A DNA stretch of 64,000 nt from contig SUZX01000004.1 in assembly GCA_015059735.1 (NCBI GenBank), positions 98,844 to 162,843 of the forward strand, written 5' to 3'. The DNA comes from Rikenellaceae bacterium. Its GTDB lineage: Bacteria > Bacteroidota > Bacteroidia > Bacteroidales > Rikenellaceae. The position numbers and the translations under genes are program-made. Below, piece after piece: positions 7,475-16,549 of the stretch (its first letter is position 1; each line of letters begins with the position of its first letter). Under the pieces are notes generated by a model. It was not told where the DNA came from. It searched no databases and worked only from the letters and a program-made list of their open reading frames with translations.

Positions 7475-10033
7475 TTAGTTGGGGAGTCCTCCGAAATAGA
7501 CCGCATTCATGAAAATCTTTGTCGTAGCATACCAGAACGAGCGGAAGTTGAGGTTGTCGGCGAAATAGATAACCTGACCGTCTCCACATTTTACTACGCA
7601 GGCTGCCGGTGTTCCAGCAAAGCGGTCGAGGTTGTTCTGAGAGATACATCCCGACAAGTAGGGCTTATCCGTATAACGGAGTGGAATGATCGCTTCGGAG
7701 TTCTGCGACAAATCGAAACATCTTGTACCATTCTTGAAAAGCGGAATATGGTTGTGCTCGTAACCATAACCCAGCGGATTGGTTGTATCCAGTTCGCTTT
7801 GGAGAATCACACCTTTGACCTTTTCAGCGTGTTCTTTGCTGATCGGACCGGCTCCGGTACGGATAGAGGTAAGTTTCGTTCGGTTGGCAATACGATAAGA
7901 ATTGCTCGTAAGAATCAAGCGTCCGCCTTGTTCTACCCAACTTTTGAGTTTTGAAGCAGCTTTGCCCGAACTCGGGATATCACCACTGGCAATGATCATG
8001 ACGTTATATTTGTCGAGATCTTTGATACTTCCCAAACGACTGATGTCAATGCGTGCGGGATATAAGCCGTAACGACGCTCCAACATATTCCATATTTCAC
8101 CGGAGGCCGATGATGCTGTGCCATTACCAATCATCAGAGCGATTTTCGGTAGTACAACAGATGTCCCTGCAACCTTATCGACGTTGACATTCTTGTTGAC
8201 GGCATAAACATCTACACCGTTCACACGAGCGGCATTTGTGAGAATATTATATATTTTTTCGTTGCCGATCGGTTGGTTCTCGGTTGCGACAATGGCACTT
8301 CCGCAAGCAAACTTCTTGCCACCGACAGTAAAGTTTTTGTTGGCGAGAGTTACTTGTACATTGTTTTGCAACAATGCAGAGAGCATATTATAGGAGTATA
8401 ACTCGCGCGCTTCGACAACATAAGTTTTAGCGGTCTTTTCTCCGATAACCTTACCTTCGGGGAACTTGGGATCAGCTTTTTCGCCTACCAAATCGTTGAG
8501 ATCCGTGAGAGCTGCGTGACGCAGATCGAAAGCGCGAGGGAAACTCCATGTCGAAATATCGTACACACGTTTCTCTTCGAATTCGGTTACATCGTCCCAC
8601 AGACCTTTGAGTTTACAATAAGTTTTAGTTTCAAACGGAATAACATAAGCATCCTCGCTATTAAATGTCATGCCGTTCTCTTTTACCGTTTGTTTCAGAC
8701 GATAAATATTGATTTGATGTTTCTTCATCAGGTCGATGAAATGCCATGCAATGGCGCGTCGGCCTCGGGTATCAAAGACATATCCTTTGATCTTGCTTTT
8801 GTTAATGTCGTCGGCATTCTTCAAGAAGAATTCTCGCTGATACTCCATCAATTTCGTATGGGCGAGGTGCGAACCATACATGGCAGCCAAACAGCCGTTT
8901 GTTTGGTTGCGAATACCCATCTCCAAAGTGAGTGTTCCCCATTTTACCTCGCGTGAAAAGCCTTTCGGATTGGCTTGTTCGAAGAGCATGCCAATTGCAC
9001 CCAGCAGGTCGCCATAGGCAGCACCTTTTCCCAAATAATGTTTATCGTAACCTCTTCCCGACCATGGCTTGGTTTCCGGAATGGGTGTGAGTTGCAACTC
9101 AACATATTTGCCGATCACTTGTGTCAGCGGATAGTTTTCCTTAGGGAGACATGGATGGATACGCCCCGGGGCACCCGGACTATGATAGAAACGAGCACCT
9201 GCTCCTCCCTGCTCATGCAGGTCGATCTGCACGTTGGGCATCCAATTGTTCGCAGTTTCTACGGCAACACGACCCTCGGGATGGTGACACATCAACAGGT
9301 CGCGGTTGCAGTCGGCCCAATAGTGGTTAAGACGACTGCTAGGCCAAGGCTCTTTGTGTTCTCGCAGATTATTATCCGAAATATTGCCATAGCTACCGGT
9401 TGTATTATGCCATGTAGCAAAGCGGTTAATACCGTCGGGGTTTTGCCCGGGAGTCAGTACCAATACGACATTTTCCAACATCTTTTTAATCGTGGCATCT
9501 TGCGATGCAGCCAAGAAATAGGCCGTTACAAGGGTGGAGTTGGCACCCGAAGCCTCACCTCCGTGCAAAGAACCGCCGATGGTCATGATGAGCGGCATCT
9601 TGGCAATGTCGAGAGTTTTTGAGATCGAGGTATCGGCAAGTTTCAAATGTTCGCTGCGGATTTGCGTCAACTTCTGTTGATTCCCAGCAGAGGTGATAAT
9701 TACTCGAATGAATCGGCGATTCTCGTAGGTCAAACCAGCCTCCTCAATCGAAACACGATCAGATGCAGCATCGAGAGCCTGCATGTAATTCAACACATCG
9801 GCCCATTCCACAAAACGAGTTCCGAGTTCGAATCCCAAAACCTGCTTAGGCGTAGGGATGGCGGAATCATAGTTTGCGCTGATCGCAACTTCTCCACCTT
9901 TCCCATCGGGCAAAGTTTTCGGGATGTATGAGTCAAGCGTAGGCCCTTGTTTGGCAAAATTGGGCTGAGCCGCACATGGCCCCCCCCATGCAATGAATAA
10001 GAAACAAAAAAGTAAATAGTAGATCTTTTTCAT
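7475..10033 (-). CDS. Secreted M14-family zinc carboxypeptidase
   Basis: The 852-residue protein has a signal peptide (residues 1-22, ending CAAQ). The M14 domain carries the zinc motif SLHGGEASG (His157, Glu160), a substrate-binding segment around ADCNRDLLMCHHPEGR, the third zinc ligand in DLHEQGG and a likely catalytic glutamate in LTLEMGIRNQ. The last third includes a flavodoxin/GATase-like segment (NVMIIASGDIPSSG...WVEQGGRLILTSN), as in other large Bacteroidota M14 proteins. It probably trims peptides in the periplasm or outside. It lies divergent from a glutamate symporter gene. An eight-base G tract lies in codons 16-18 of the signal peptide. The ATG at 10033 is preceded by a -7 box. 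Confidence 0.9.
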   Translation of the reverse strand: MKKIYYLLFCFLFIAWGGPCAAQPNFAKQGPTLDSYIPKTLPDGKGGEVAISANYDSAIPTPKQVLGFELGTRFVEWADVLNYMQALDAASDRVSIEEAGLTYENRRFIRVIITSAGNQQKLTQIRSEHLKLADTSISKTLDIAKMPLIMTIGGSLHGGEASGANSTLVTAYFLAASQDATIKKMLENVVLVLTPGQNPDGINRFATWHNTTGSYGNISDNNLREHKEPWPSSRLNHYWADCNRDLLMCHHPEGRVAVETANNWMPNVQIDLHEQGGAGARFYHSPGAPGRIHPCLPKENYPLTQVIGKYVELQLTPIPETKPWSGRGYDKHYLGKGAAYGDLLGAIGMLFEQANPKGFSREVKWGTLTLEMGIRNQTNGCLAAMYGSHLAHTKLMEYQREFFLKNADDINKSKIKGYVFDTRGRRAIAWHFIDLMKKHQINIYRLKQTVKENGMTFNSEDAYVIPFETKTYCKLKGLWDDVTEFEEKRVYDISTWSFPRAFDLRHAALTDLNDLVGEKADPKFPEGKVIGEKTAKTYVVEARELYSYNMLSALLQNNVQVTLANKNFTVGGKKFACGSAIVATENQPIGNEKIYNILTNAARVNGVDVYAVNKNVNVDKVAGTSVVLPKIALMIGNGTASSASGEIWNMLERRYGLYPARIDISRLGSIKDLDKYNVMIIASGDIPSSGKAASKLKSWVEQGGRLILTSNSYRIANRTKLTSIRTGAGPISKEHAEKVKGVILQSELDTTNPLGYGYEHNHIPLFKNGTRCFDLSQNSEAIIPLRYTDKPYLSGCISQNNLDRFAGTPAACVVKCGDGQVIYFADNLNFRSFWYATTKIFMNAVYFGGLPN
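9980..9987 (-). repeat. G8 homopolymer in M14 signal-peptide codons
   Basis: Eight consecutive C on the plus strand encode Trp-Gly-Gly-Pro of the signal peptide. A change of one base in tract length would shift the frame near codon 18. Confidence 0.9.
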
Positions 10034-10056
10034 ACTTTATGTAGATTTAAGTCCCG

Positions 10057-10064
10057 CAAATATA
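10057..10064 (-). promoter_or_regulatory. -7 box of the M14 peptidase gene
   Basis: TATATTTG on the minus strand lies 23 bases before the ATG at 10033. No well-spaced -33 TTG is visible. Confidence 0.55.
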
Positions 10065-10187
10065 GCGAAAAACTGCATAAAATGGCATGAGATAGGGCCT
10101 TTTTTGTCTAAGTCGGATTTAAAGTTTCGTAATTTGCAAAAAAATGTTTACCTTGTACAAAATTTACATTAAATTAATGATGCGGTC

Positions 10188-11537
10188 ATGACTCTTTTTG
10201 ATAGTTTTACACCTTGGGCCTTTTTTGTGGATTTGGGGTTGATTTCCGTTCTACTGCTTGTTGGCCAAATATTACGTGCTAAAATCAAGTTGATCCAAAA
10301 ACTATTTATCCCCCCCAGTTTGATTGCCGGCCTATTGGGATTAGCATTAGGTCCCAATGGTATGGGATGGTTGCCGTTTTCGGGGGAATTGGGAACATAT
10401 GCTGCCATTTTGATTGCAATGGTATTTGCCGCCTTACCCTTTTCCTCGTCGAATGCTCCTCTGAAAGAGATTGTTCGTACAACCGGTCCCATGTGGGCTT
10501 ATGCTCAATTGGGCATGTTGTTGCAATGGGGAATCATCGGCTTGTTCGGTCTGTTTGTTCTTAATGTGATTTGGCCCGACCTCCACGATGCTTTCGGAGT
10601 AATGTTCCCTACGGGGTTCTATGGAGGTCACGGTACTGCGGCTGCGATTGGAGCAGCCTTTGAGGGTTTGAATTGGGATGAAGCACGCAGTTTGGGTATG
10701 ATGACGGCAACGATCGGTATCATCTGCGCCATTTGTGGCGGTTTGATCTTTATCAAGTGGGCAGCTCGACACAAGCAGACCGCTTTTATCTCCGATTTCT
10801 CCGAACTGCCCGATGAGTTGCGAAGCGGCCTGCTTCCCGAACCCAAACGCGACGCTCTCGGCACAGCGACGACCTCCTCCATTTCGATCGATTCGTTGAC
10901 CTTTCATTTGGCTTTGGTCTGTGTCGCAGCGTTATTGGGCTATGCTTGCAGTCGAGGTATCAAGAGCTACGTTCCGATGTTGGAATTGCCTGTTTTCAGT
11001 TGTGCGTTTGTCTTCGGTTTGATCATGAAACGATTATTTGATGCTACGCGTGTTTCGGAGTATGTATGCCCAAAGACTACTCAACGAATCGGAAGTATGT
11101 GTACCGATCTGTTGGTTGCTTTCGGTGTTGCCTCCATCAAATTGAGTGTGATCGTCAAATATGCCATTCCGTTGATCGTATTGCTTGTTGTCGGCATCAT
11201 TATCGTGTTCCTCGTTACCTTCTATTTCGGGCGAAAACTTGCGAAAACTTATTGGTTTGAGCGCACGATTTTCGCTTGGGGTTGGTGGACCGGAACAATG
11301 GCTATGGGTATTGCATTGTTGCGCATCGTCGATCCGAAACTTTCCAGCAAAACAATGGAAGACTATGCTTTGGCCTACTTACCCATTGCACCGCTTGAAA
11401 TTATTTTGATCACGTTCACTCCCATTATGTTTGTCAATGGTTGGGGCGGTTGGCTGTTGGCAGGGTGTTTGTTACTCGCGGCGATAACAATATTAATCGC
11501 ATGGCGGATGAAATGGTTTGTTAAACAAGACAAATAA
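10188..11537 (+). CDS. GltS-family sodium/glutamate symporter
   Basis: The 449-residue integral membrane protein opens with a hydrophobic helix (FVDLGLISVLLLVGQ) followed by KLFIPPSLIAGLLGL, the GltS-family signature of the first inverted repeat. The segment GVMFPTGFYGGHGTAAAIG is a second conserved loop. Around a dozen hydrophobic helices are spread in two halves joined by a hydrophilic stretch near residues 200-240. It should take up glutamate with sodium across the inner membrane. It lies divergent from the secreted M14 carboxypeptidase, which could supply free amino acids. It is followed at once by a perfect terminator. Substrate identity is inferred from family only. Confidence 0.82.
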   Translation: MTLFDSFTPWAFFVDLGLISVLLLVGQILRAKIKLIQKLFIPPSLIAGLLGLALGPNGMGWLPFSGELGTYAAILIAMVFAALPFSSSNAPLKEIVRTTGPMWAYAQLGMLLQWGIIGLFGLFVLNVIWPDLHDAFGVMFPTGFYGGHGTAAAIGAAFEGLNWDEARSLGMMTATIGIICAICGGLIFIKWAARHKQTAFISDFSELPDELRSGLLPEPKRDALGTATTSSISIDSLTFHLALVCVAALLGYACSRGIKSYVPMLELPVFSCAFVFGLIMKRLFDATRVSEYVCPKTTQRIGSMCTDLLVAFGVASIKLSVIVKYAIPLIVLLVVGIIIVFLVTFYFGRKLAKTYWFERTIFAWGWWTGTMAMGIALLRIVDPKLSSKTMEDYALAYLPIAPLEIILITFTPIMFVNGWGGWLLAGCLLLAAITILIAWRMKWFVKQDK

Positions 11538-11544
11538 AATCGGC

Positions 11545-11579
11545 AAAAAGAAAGCGAGGATTTACCTCGCTTTCTTTTT
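11545..11579. terminator. Bidirectional terminator after gltS-like gene
   Basis: A perfect 15-bp stem (11545-11559 with 11565-11579) and a 5-base loop, A-rich on the left arm and T-rich on the right, can end both the symporter gene and the convergent AraC-type gene. Confidence 0.9.
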
Positions 11580-11593
11580 GCATCATTATTCTC

Positions 11594-12508
11594 TTATTGT
11601 TGAGCCTTGTATTGTGAAGGAGACATGCCTGTATTACGCTTGAAATAGCTACCAAAGAACGATTGGTTGGGGAAATTGAGATGGTAGGCAATCTCCTGAA
11701 TACTCATGTGAGAGTGTTTTAACAATGCTTTTGCCTCAAAAATTACAAATTGATCGATCCACTCCGAAACCGATTTACCACTAATGCGTTTGATGAGAGT
11801 GGTCAAGTATTTAGGAGTAATACAAAGTTTGTTGGCATAAAATCCTACCGTTCGTTCCTGTTGATAATGTTCGCTTAACTCGCGCATAAATCGTTGAAAA
11901 TAGAGATCGGTTCGATCGCGAGAGATACGTCCTTGTTCTAGCAGAACGTCTGATCTGTCTTGCAGAAATTCGGCAATCTGGTAGAACATTGCAATAATCA
12001 GATGTTCGATGATTTTGCGCGAATAGATGGTTTGGGAACGTTGCAATTCGTTGTCGATCTGCGAGAAAAGCTTATGGAGAACCTCACTATTTTCGGGTCG
12101 AAGCTGCACAGTCGGATTCTCACCGATTTTCATGAATTGCGGAAGTATGGTTTTGAGGTCCATATCCATTTCGCGCATGAATTCCGATGAAATTAAAATC
12201 ACATGGGCTCGAAAGTTGTTGTCCAAAGGAGCCTCTAAGATGTTTCTTGGGGTAAAAAAGAAAAGTGTATCCTTCTCAACTTGAAAATCGTGGAGGTTAA
12301 ACCGAATCGTAGCTTCACCTTCACATCCGATGCCGATTGCGAAAGCATCGATACGCATCGGGAAGCAGAAAGGTTTTAATGAGGTCTGCTTATCGGAAAC
12401 AATACATTGTCGGGCTAATCCTTCGCGTTGAATATCTCCGGCCTGTAACAGCAATTCATTTAGCGAGAACGTGCTGATCGGATCAAAAAGGTCTTTGTTA
12501 TTTGTCAT
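11594..12508 (-). CDS. AraC-family transcriptional regulator
   Basis: The 304-residue cytoplasmic protein has an N-terminal cupin-like sensing part (about 30-150) and a C-terminal AraC helix-turn-helix domain (about 205-304). The latter carries VGFYANKLCITPKYLTTLIK and the second helix pattern IQEIAYHLNFPNQSFFGSYFKR ending in GMSPSQYK. It probably activates one or a few operons in response to a small molecule; ligand and target are unknown. The gene is convergent with the glutamate symporter gene, so control of that gene cannot be inferred from an operon link. The ATG at 12508 lies 16 bases after a possible -7 box. Confidence 0.85.
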   Translation of the reverse strand: MTNNKDLFDPISTFSLNELLLQAGDIQREGLARQCIVSDKQTSLKPFCFPMRIDAFAIGIGCEGEATIRFNLHDFQVEKDTLFFFTPRNILEAPLDNNFRAHVILISSEFMREMDMDLKTILPQFMKIGENPTVQLRPENSEVLHKLFSQIDNELQRSQTIYSRKIIEHLIIAMFYQIAEFLQDRSDVLLEQGRISRDRTDLYFQRFMRELSEHYQQERTVGFYANKLCITPKYLTTLIKRISGKSVSEWIDQFVIFEAKALLKHSHMSIQEIAYHLNFPNQSFFGSYFKRNTGMSPSQYKAQQ

Positions 12509-12524
12509 TGTTCTATTGGTTTAA

Positions 12525-12532
12525 CAAAATTA
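12525..12532 (-). promoter_or_regulatory. Possible -7 box of AraC-family gene
   Basis: TAATTTTG on the minus strand matches TAnnTTTG and lies 16 bases before the ATG. No well-spaced -33 TTG supports it. Confidence 0.4.
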
Positions 12533-12633
12533 CAAATATGCCACAAAGATAGCTAAAAAATGTTAGTATTTGTATATATAGTCTTATTTTGAGAAAAATC
12601 GAACACACAAGGCAACATTCTGACAACCCAAAA

Positions 12634-12675
12634 GAATCGCACCGATCTAAAAATTTATTTAGATCGGTGCGATTC
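12634..12675 (-). terminator. Strong terminator of the nadK-uppS-bamA-skp region
   Basis: A perfect 18-bp inverted repeat (GAATCGCACCGATCTAAA at 12634-12651 with its complement at 12658-12675) and a 6-base loop lies 50 bases past the last skp gene. The minus-strand tail is only TTTT, but the stem is very stable. Confidence 0.75.
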
Positions 12676-12725
12676 AATTTAGATTCCCCGAAAAGGGAAT
12701 TCTGACGACATCGGTGTTTGTCCGA

Positions 12726-13262
12726 TTATTTTGCAGGAGCAGTAGCTGTTTCGGTGATACCCAACTCTTTCTTGACTGCGGGGGCAATGTCGGTCAACGT
12801 AGCCTGATCAAAATAAGCCAACGATCCTGTCGAAATATCGAATACTACCAAATAGCCTCCGGCAGCAGATACCTTATTGATGGCATTTTTAGCTTTCTCG
12901 ATGATTGGTTTAAGCAATTCATCCTGCTTTTTCATCGACTCCTGTCGGGCAATCTGCTCAAATTCTTGAAGACGTTGCGTAAGATCCTGCAACTCTTTTT
13001 GCTTCATCTCGCGAACAGCCTCCGAGAGGGTCGAGTAGTTCTTTTGAAACTCTTGATACTTGTTATTGAACTCCACTTGAATGGCTTCGAGATTATTTTG
13101 CAGGTCTTTGTTGAAAGCCTCCATGTTGGTCTGCATCTGTTTGGTTTCAGGCATGGCCATAATGATCTCTTGGGAGTTTACGCGACCGAATTTCTGAGCA
13201 AAGAGCGATGTCGCGCTCAGCATCAAGGCAACGGCCAGCGTCAGTTTGAGTGCTTTTTTCAT
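12726..13262 (-). CDS. skp: OmpH/Skp-family periplasmic chaperone (second copy)
   Basis: The 178-residue product has a signal peptide (1-22, ending LFAQ), a short beta start FGRVNSQEIIMAMPE and a long charged coiled-coil-prone helix region (about 40-125) typical of the OmpH/Skp tentacles, then a C-terminal return strand (AAGGYLVVFDIS). Skp binds unfolded outer-membrane proteins in the periplasm and hands them to the BAM complex. It is the last gene after bamA and a first skp-like gene, with a strong terminator behind it. The two paralogues differ in sequence and probably arose by an old duplication. Confidence 0.88.
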   Translation of the reverse strand: MKKALKLTLAVALMLSATSLFAQKFGRVNSQEIIMAMPETKQMQTNMEAFNKDLQNNLEAIQVEFNNKYQEFQKNYSTLSEAVREMKQKELQDLTQRLQEFEQIARQESMKKQDELLKPIIEKAKNAINKVSAAGGYLVVFDISTGSLAYFDQATLTDIAPAVKKELGITETATAPAK

Positions 13263-13308
13263 AGGTAGAAAATAGTTTTAGTTAATATCTGATGTCGTTT
13301 CTTCCGGA

Positions 13309-13812
13309 TTATTTGAGTGTTTCGATCACTTGCTGTGTTCTGTCGATCTTCGCGTTGTTGTAGAGCAAGGTCGGATTGTTTGAAGAGTCGATAACCATAT
13401 CGGCACCAACTTGTTTGGCATAAGCCTCAATGGCGGCAAATACACGTTGTTGGATCGGCTGTATCAGTTCAAGCCGTTTTTTCATTAGTGCACCCTCGTT
13501 ACCGAACAGACTCTCTTGGAACTGCTGAGCCTCTTTCTCTTTGGCCAAGATAGCCTCCTCGCGAGTCTGTCGAGCCGTAGCTGAGAGCATGGCCTTTTGA
13601 GCGACATAGTTGTTGTAGAGTTGTTCTACGGCGGCAAATCTGCTATCAACCTGCGACTGATATTGCTTGGCCAGCTCATCGAGAGAGGTGAGAGCCTGAT
13701 TGTATGCAGCGATGGATTTGAAAATCTTCTCACTGTTGACTACAATATAATTTTGAGCCATTATTGCCGAACTCGACAATAACAGAATTGCAAGTAAAAT
13801 CAGTCGTTTCAT
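13309..13812 (-). CDS. skp: OmpH/Skp-family periplasmic chaperone (first copy)
   Basis: The 167-residue product has a signal peptide (MKRLILLAILLLSSSAIMAQ), then IVVNSEKIFKSIAAYNQALTSL, a helical charged central part rich in Gln, Glu and Lys, and a C-terminal segment with GADMVIDSSNNPTLLYNN, the usual end of OmpH-like folds. It should act as a periplasmic chaperone for outer-membrane proteins. The ATG at 13812 is preferred to one at 13860 because it starts the signal peptide. It lies 119 bases after bamA and 46 bases before the second copy. Confidence 0.87.
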   Translation of the reverse strand: MKRLILLAILLLSSSAIMAQNYIVVNSEKIFKSIAAYNQALTSLDELAKQYQSQVDSRFAAVEQLYNNYVAQKAMLSATARQTREEAILAKEKEAQQFQESLFGNEGALMKKRLELIQPIQQRVFAAIEAYAKQVGADMVIDSSNNPTLLYNNAKIDRTQQVIETLK

Positions 13813-13931
13813 ATCAAAGTGCTTTTTATATAAACTCCAATCTTTCAAATTTATTGCCAACTTCTGTAAAAATCGTTTTCGTTTCGATGATTCTTAGATT
13901 CCGAGGTTTTGCCATCAGCCTCTGCTCGCGA

Positions 13932-16511
13932 CTAAAATTGCTGTCCCATGACAAAGTGGAATTGGCTGCCACTCTTGGTCGTGGAATTGGCGGGGGGATC
14001 AAATCCGTAGCCCCAGTCGATACCGAGCATGCCGACAACCGGCAAGTAAAGACGTATGCCGACACCGGCCGCACGTTTGATGCGGAAAGGTGAGAACTCG
14101 CGCCAAGAGTTAAAAGCGTTACCTCCCTCCAAGAATCCCAAAACATAGATTTGAGACGAAGGTTTCAATATGATCGGATAGCGTAGCTCTGCCGTATATT
14201 TGTTATAAGCGCAAGAATAATTGCCGGCATCGGGATCGAGAGCACCATCTTCATAACCACGCATCGAGATTACATCGATACCGTAAATATTATATCCCGA
14301 CATACCGTCTCCACCGACTTCGAAGCGCTCGAATGGAGATTGTTTATGTTTGTTATAGCTTCCGAGAAATCCCATTTCGGCACGAAGCATCAGCACAAGA
14401 TTCGAGTTGCGAGAGAGAGCTTGATACCATTGTGCCTTGAAATTCCATTTGTGGAACTCGATCCAACGATAGCGCTCTTGTTCCGACATCGACTGATCGC
14501 TATAATCTTTGCCATCCCAAAGCGAGTACGGGAGCGTGGCTTGTACCGAGGCGGTAAACTCCGATCCGCGACGCGGATAGATCGGCTGATCGATTGAATT
14601 ACGGGAGAAGACCACTTTCAAGGAGAGCAAGTTGGCCGAACCATTGCTCATCACAAAATAATCCCAATCTTTAAGTGTGTAACGCTCATAGCTCAATTCG
14701 GTGTAAAGCGAGAAATAGGGGTCGGGCCAGTTCAAACGTTTGCCCAATCCGGCAGCAATACCGTAGGTGCGGAAATATTGCGTACTCGATTGCCATACAT
14801 AATAGGCATCGTTTTGTTCGGAATAGTGGGCCGACAACGTAAACGAGTTGGGCTTACGACCTCCGAGCCAAGGATCAGTAAAACTGAACGAGAAAGCTTT
14901 GTAATAAGTACCGTTAGTTTGTGCCGAAAGTGATAGTCGCTGGTTTTGTCCCATCGGATAGGGTCGCCAAGCCCCTTTCTTGAACATATTTTTGATCGAC
15001 AAATTGTTCAAAGTGATACCTACCGATCCGACAAATGTTCCTGATCCCCAACCGCCTGCTATATTGAATTGGTCGGAAGCCTGCTCTTCAAGTGGCCAGT
15101 TGATGTTGACCAGCTCATTGGATACCGGCTTGATGTCGGGCATGATGGCTTCGGGATTGAAGTGCCCGAGTGTTCCCAGCGTACGAATTGTCTGCATGAG
15201 CAGGGCACGGTTATACAACTCGCCCGGACGAACATACAATTCGCGACGGATAACCTCGTCATCGACTCGTTGGTTACCGGTAATACCTATTTCGTTGACA
15301 GTAAACTGTTTTCCTTCAAAAACCTTAACTTCGATATCAATCGAGTCCGCCCCGATGATTGTCTCGGCCGGTTCAATCTGCGACATTAGGTAACCATCGT
15401 TTTGGTAGAGCGACGAAACCGACATGGCTTCGGGGTCAGTCTCCTTGCCAATACCCAAACGCTTATGTATGGATTTTTTATCGTAGGTATCACCCTTCTT
15501 TACGGCAAACATCCGTTGCAGTTGATCGGTTTCATGTACCGAGTTACCGACCCATGACACGTTGCGGATATAGTATTTGTTGCCTTCCGAGATGTTCAAG
15601 TCGATGCCCAAGCGTTTTTCATTGATCGGATAGATCGAATCACTGACAATGGTGGCATTACGATAACCTTTCGAATTATAAAAGTCGATCAGCGCCTCTT
15701 TATCTTCGGCATACTCTTTTTCATTGAGTTTGGTATTTCGGAAGAAATTGAGCGATTTTTGGTGGGTCTTCTTGAAGGTACGACGCAATCGGCGATCTTT
15801 AAATTGCTCGTTGCCGACGAAGTTGATTTGGCCGATTTTCACCTTGTTTTTGCGATCAATCAGGAATGTGACATTTACGATGTTTCCCTGGTGGAGTGTG
15901 TCGTTCTTGATGCGCACATCGACTTCGGCGTTGCGGAATCCTTTTTCTGCCCAATAGGCTTTGATAAGTTTTTTATTCTTGTCGATGACATAGTCTGACA
16001 ATTCGCTACCTCGTTTTAATTTGAGTTTTTCGAGCAGATCTTTCTTCTTACCATTGGAAATCCCTTCAAAGTCCCAATTGTACACACGGGGACGCTCTTT
16101 TAACAATACATGCAAATCGAGGCTGTCGCCTTCGATGTCGGCTCCGATCTGCACATCGGCGAATATACGTTGAGTCCAAAGGCGGGAGATCGCATTGGAA
16201 ACGAAATCGCTGGGCAGATAAACCGAATCTCCGGCAATAAGACCAGCCGAAGCCTTAATCATTTCGGGATTGAGATGTTCTACACCGTGAATGTTGATGT
16301 CGCGGATGAAGTATCGTTTGGGGGCATTATTCATCTGCAACAGAGGTGCTTTTGCCGGAAATGTCGGTTTCGGCTTTACGATCGAGTCCGCCGGATTGGT
16401 GGACTGTGCGGTTTTTGTCGAATCGGCCGACGCCGTTTTTTGGGCGAATGTATTCGCTCCGCACAGCATGATTGCCGCAACGGCTGCGAATAACTTACCT
16501 TTGTAATTCAT
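13932..16511 (-). CDS. bamA: Outer membrane protein assembly factor BamA
   Basis: The 859-residue product has a signal peptide (to about NTFAQ), a Ser/Thr/Pro-rich linker, five POTRA-like repeats (about 65-470; for example INIHGVEHLNPEMI, INFVGNEQFKDRRLRRTFKK, IGITGNQRVDDEVIRREL) and a C-terminal 16-strand barrel. The barrel has the SFSFTDPWLGGRKP turn typical of Bacteroidota BamA and ends in phenylalanine (HFVMGQQF), the usual outer-membrane sorting signal. It inserts barrel proteins into the outer membrane. The ATG at 16511 is chosen because it begins the signal peptide; the open frame reaches into uppS. The operon order uppS-bamA-skp-skp supports the call. Confidence 0.95.
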   Translation of the reverse strand: MNYKGKLFAAVAAIMLCGANTFAQKTASADSTKTAQSTNPADSIVKPKPTFPAKAPLLQMNNAPKRYFIRDINIHGVEHLNPEMIKASAGLIAGDSVYLPSDFVSNAISRLWTQRIFADVQIGADIEGDSLDLHVLLKERPRVYNWDFEGISNGKKKDLLEKLKLKRGSELSDYVIDKNKKLIKAYWAEKGFRNAEVDVRIKNDTLHQGNIVNVTFLIDRKNKVKIGQINFVGNEQFKDRRLRRTFKKTHQKSLNFFRNTKLNEKEYAEDKEALIDFYNSKGYRNATIVSDSIYPINEKRLGIDLNISEGNKYYIRNVSWVGNSVHETDQLQRMFAVKKGDTYDKKSIHKRLGIGKETDPEAMSVSSLYQNDGYLMSQIEPAETIIGADSIDIEVKVFEGKQFTVNEIGITGNQRVDDEVIRRELYVRPGELYNRALLMQTIRTLGTLGHFNPEAIMPDIKPVSNELVNINWPLEEQASDQFNIAGGWGSGTFVGSVGITLNNLSIKNMFKKGAWRPYPMGQNQRLSLSAQTNGTYYKAFSFSFTDPWLGGRKPNSFTLSAHYSEQNDAYYVWQSSTQYFRTYGIAAGLGKRLNWPDPYFSLYTELSYERYTLKDWDYFVMSNGSANLLSLKVVFSRNSIDQPIYPRRGSEFTASVQATLPYSLWDGKDYSDQSMSEQERYRWIEFHKWNFKAQWYQALSRNSNLVLMLRAEMGFLGSYNKHKQSPFERFEVGGDGMSGYNIYGIDVISMRGYEDGALDPDAGNYSCAYNKYTAELRYPIILKPSSQIYVLGFLEGGNAFNSWREFSPFRIKRAAGVGIRLYLPVVGMLGIDWGYGFDPPANSTTKSGSQFHFVMGQQF

Positions 16512-16549
16512 CTGTATCAATTGTATCAATCTATGTCGTCTAACTTCAT

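Noticed and set aside
10310..10316. A C7 tract in the gltS-like gene
   Set aside because: It encodes the conserved Ile-Pro-Pro of the family motif, so protein constraint explains it.
16110..16493. Plus-strand open frames opposite bamA
   Set aside because: They are codon-bias shadows of bamA without family resemblance.
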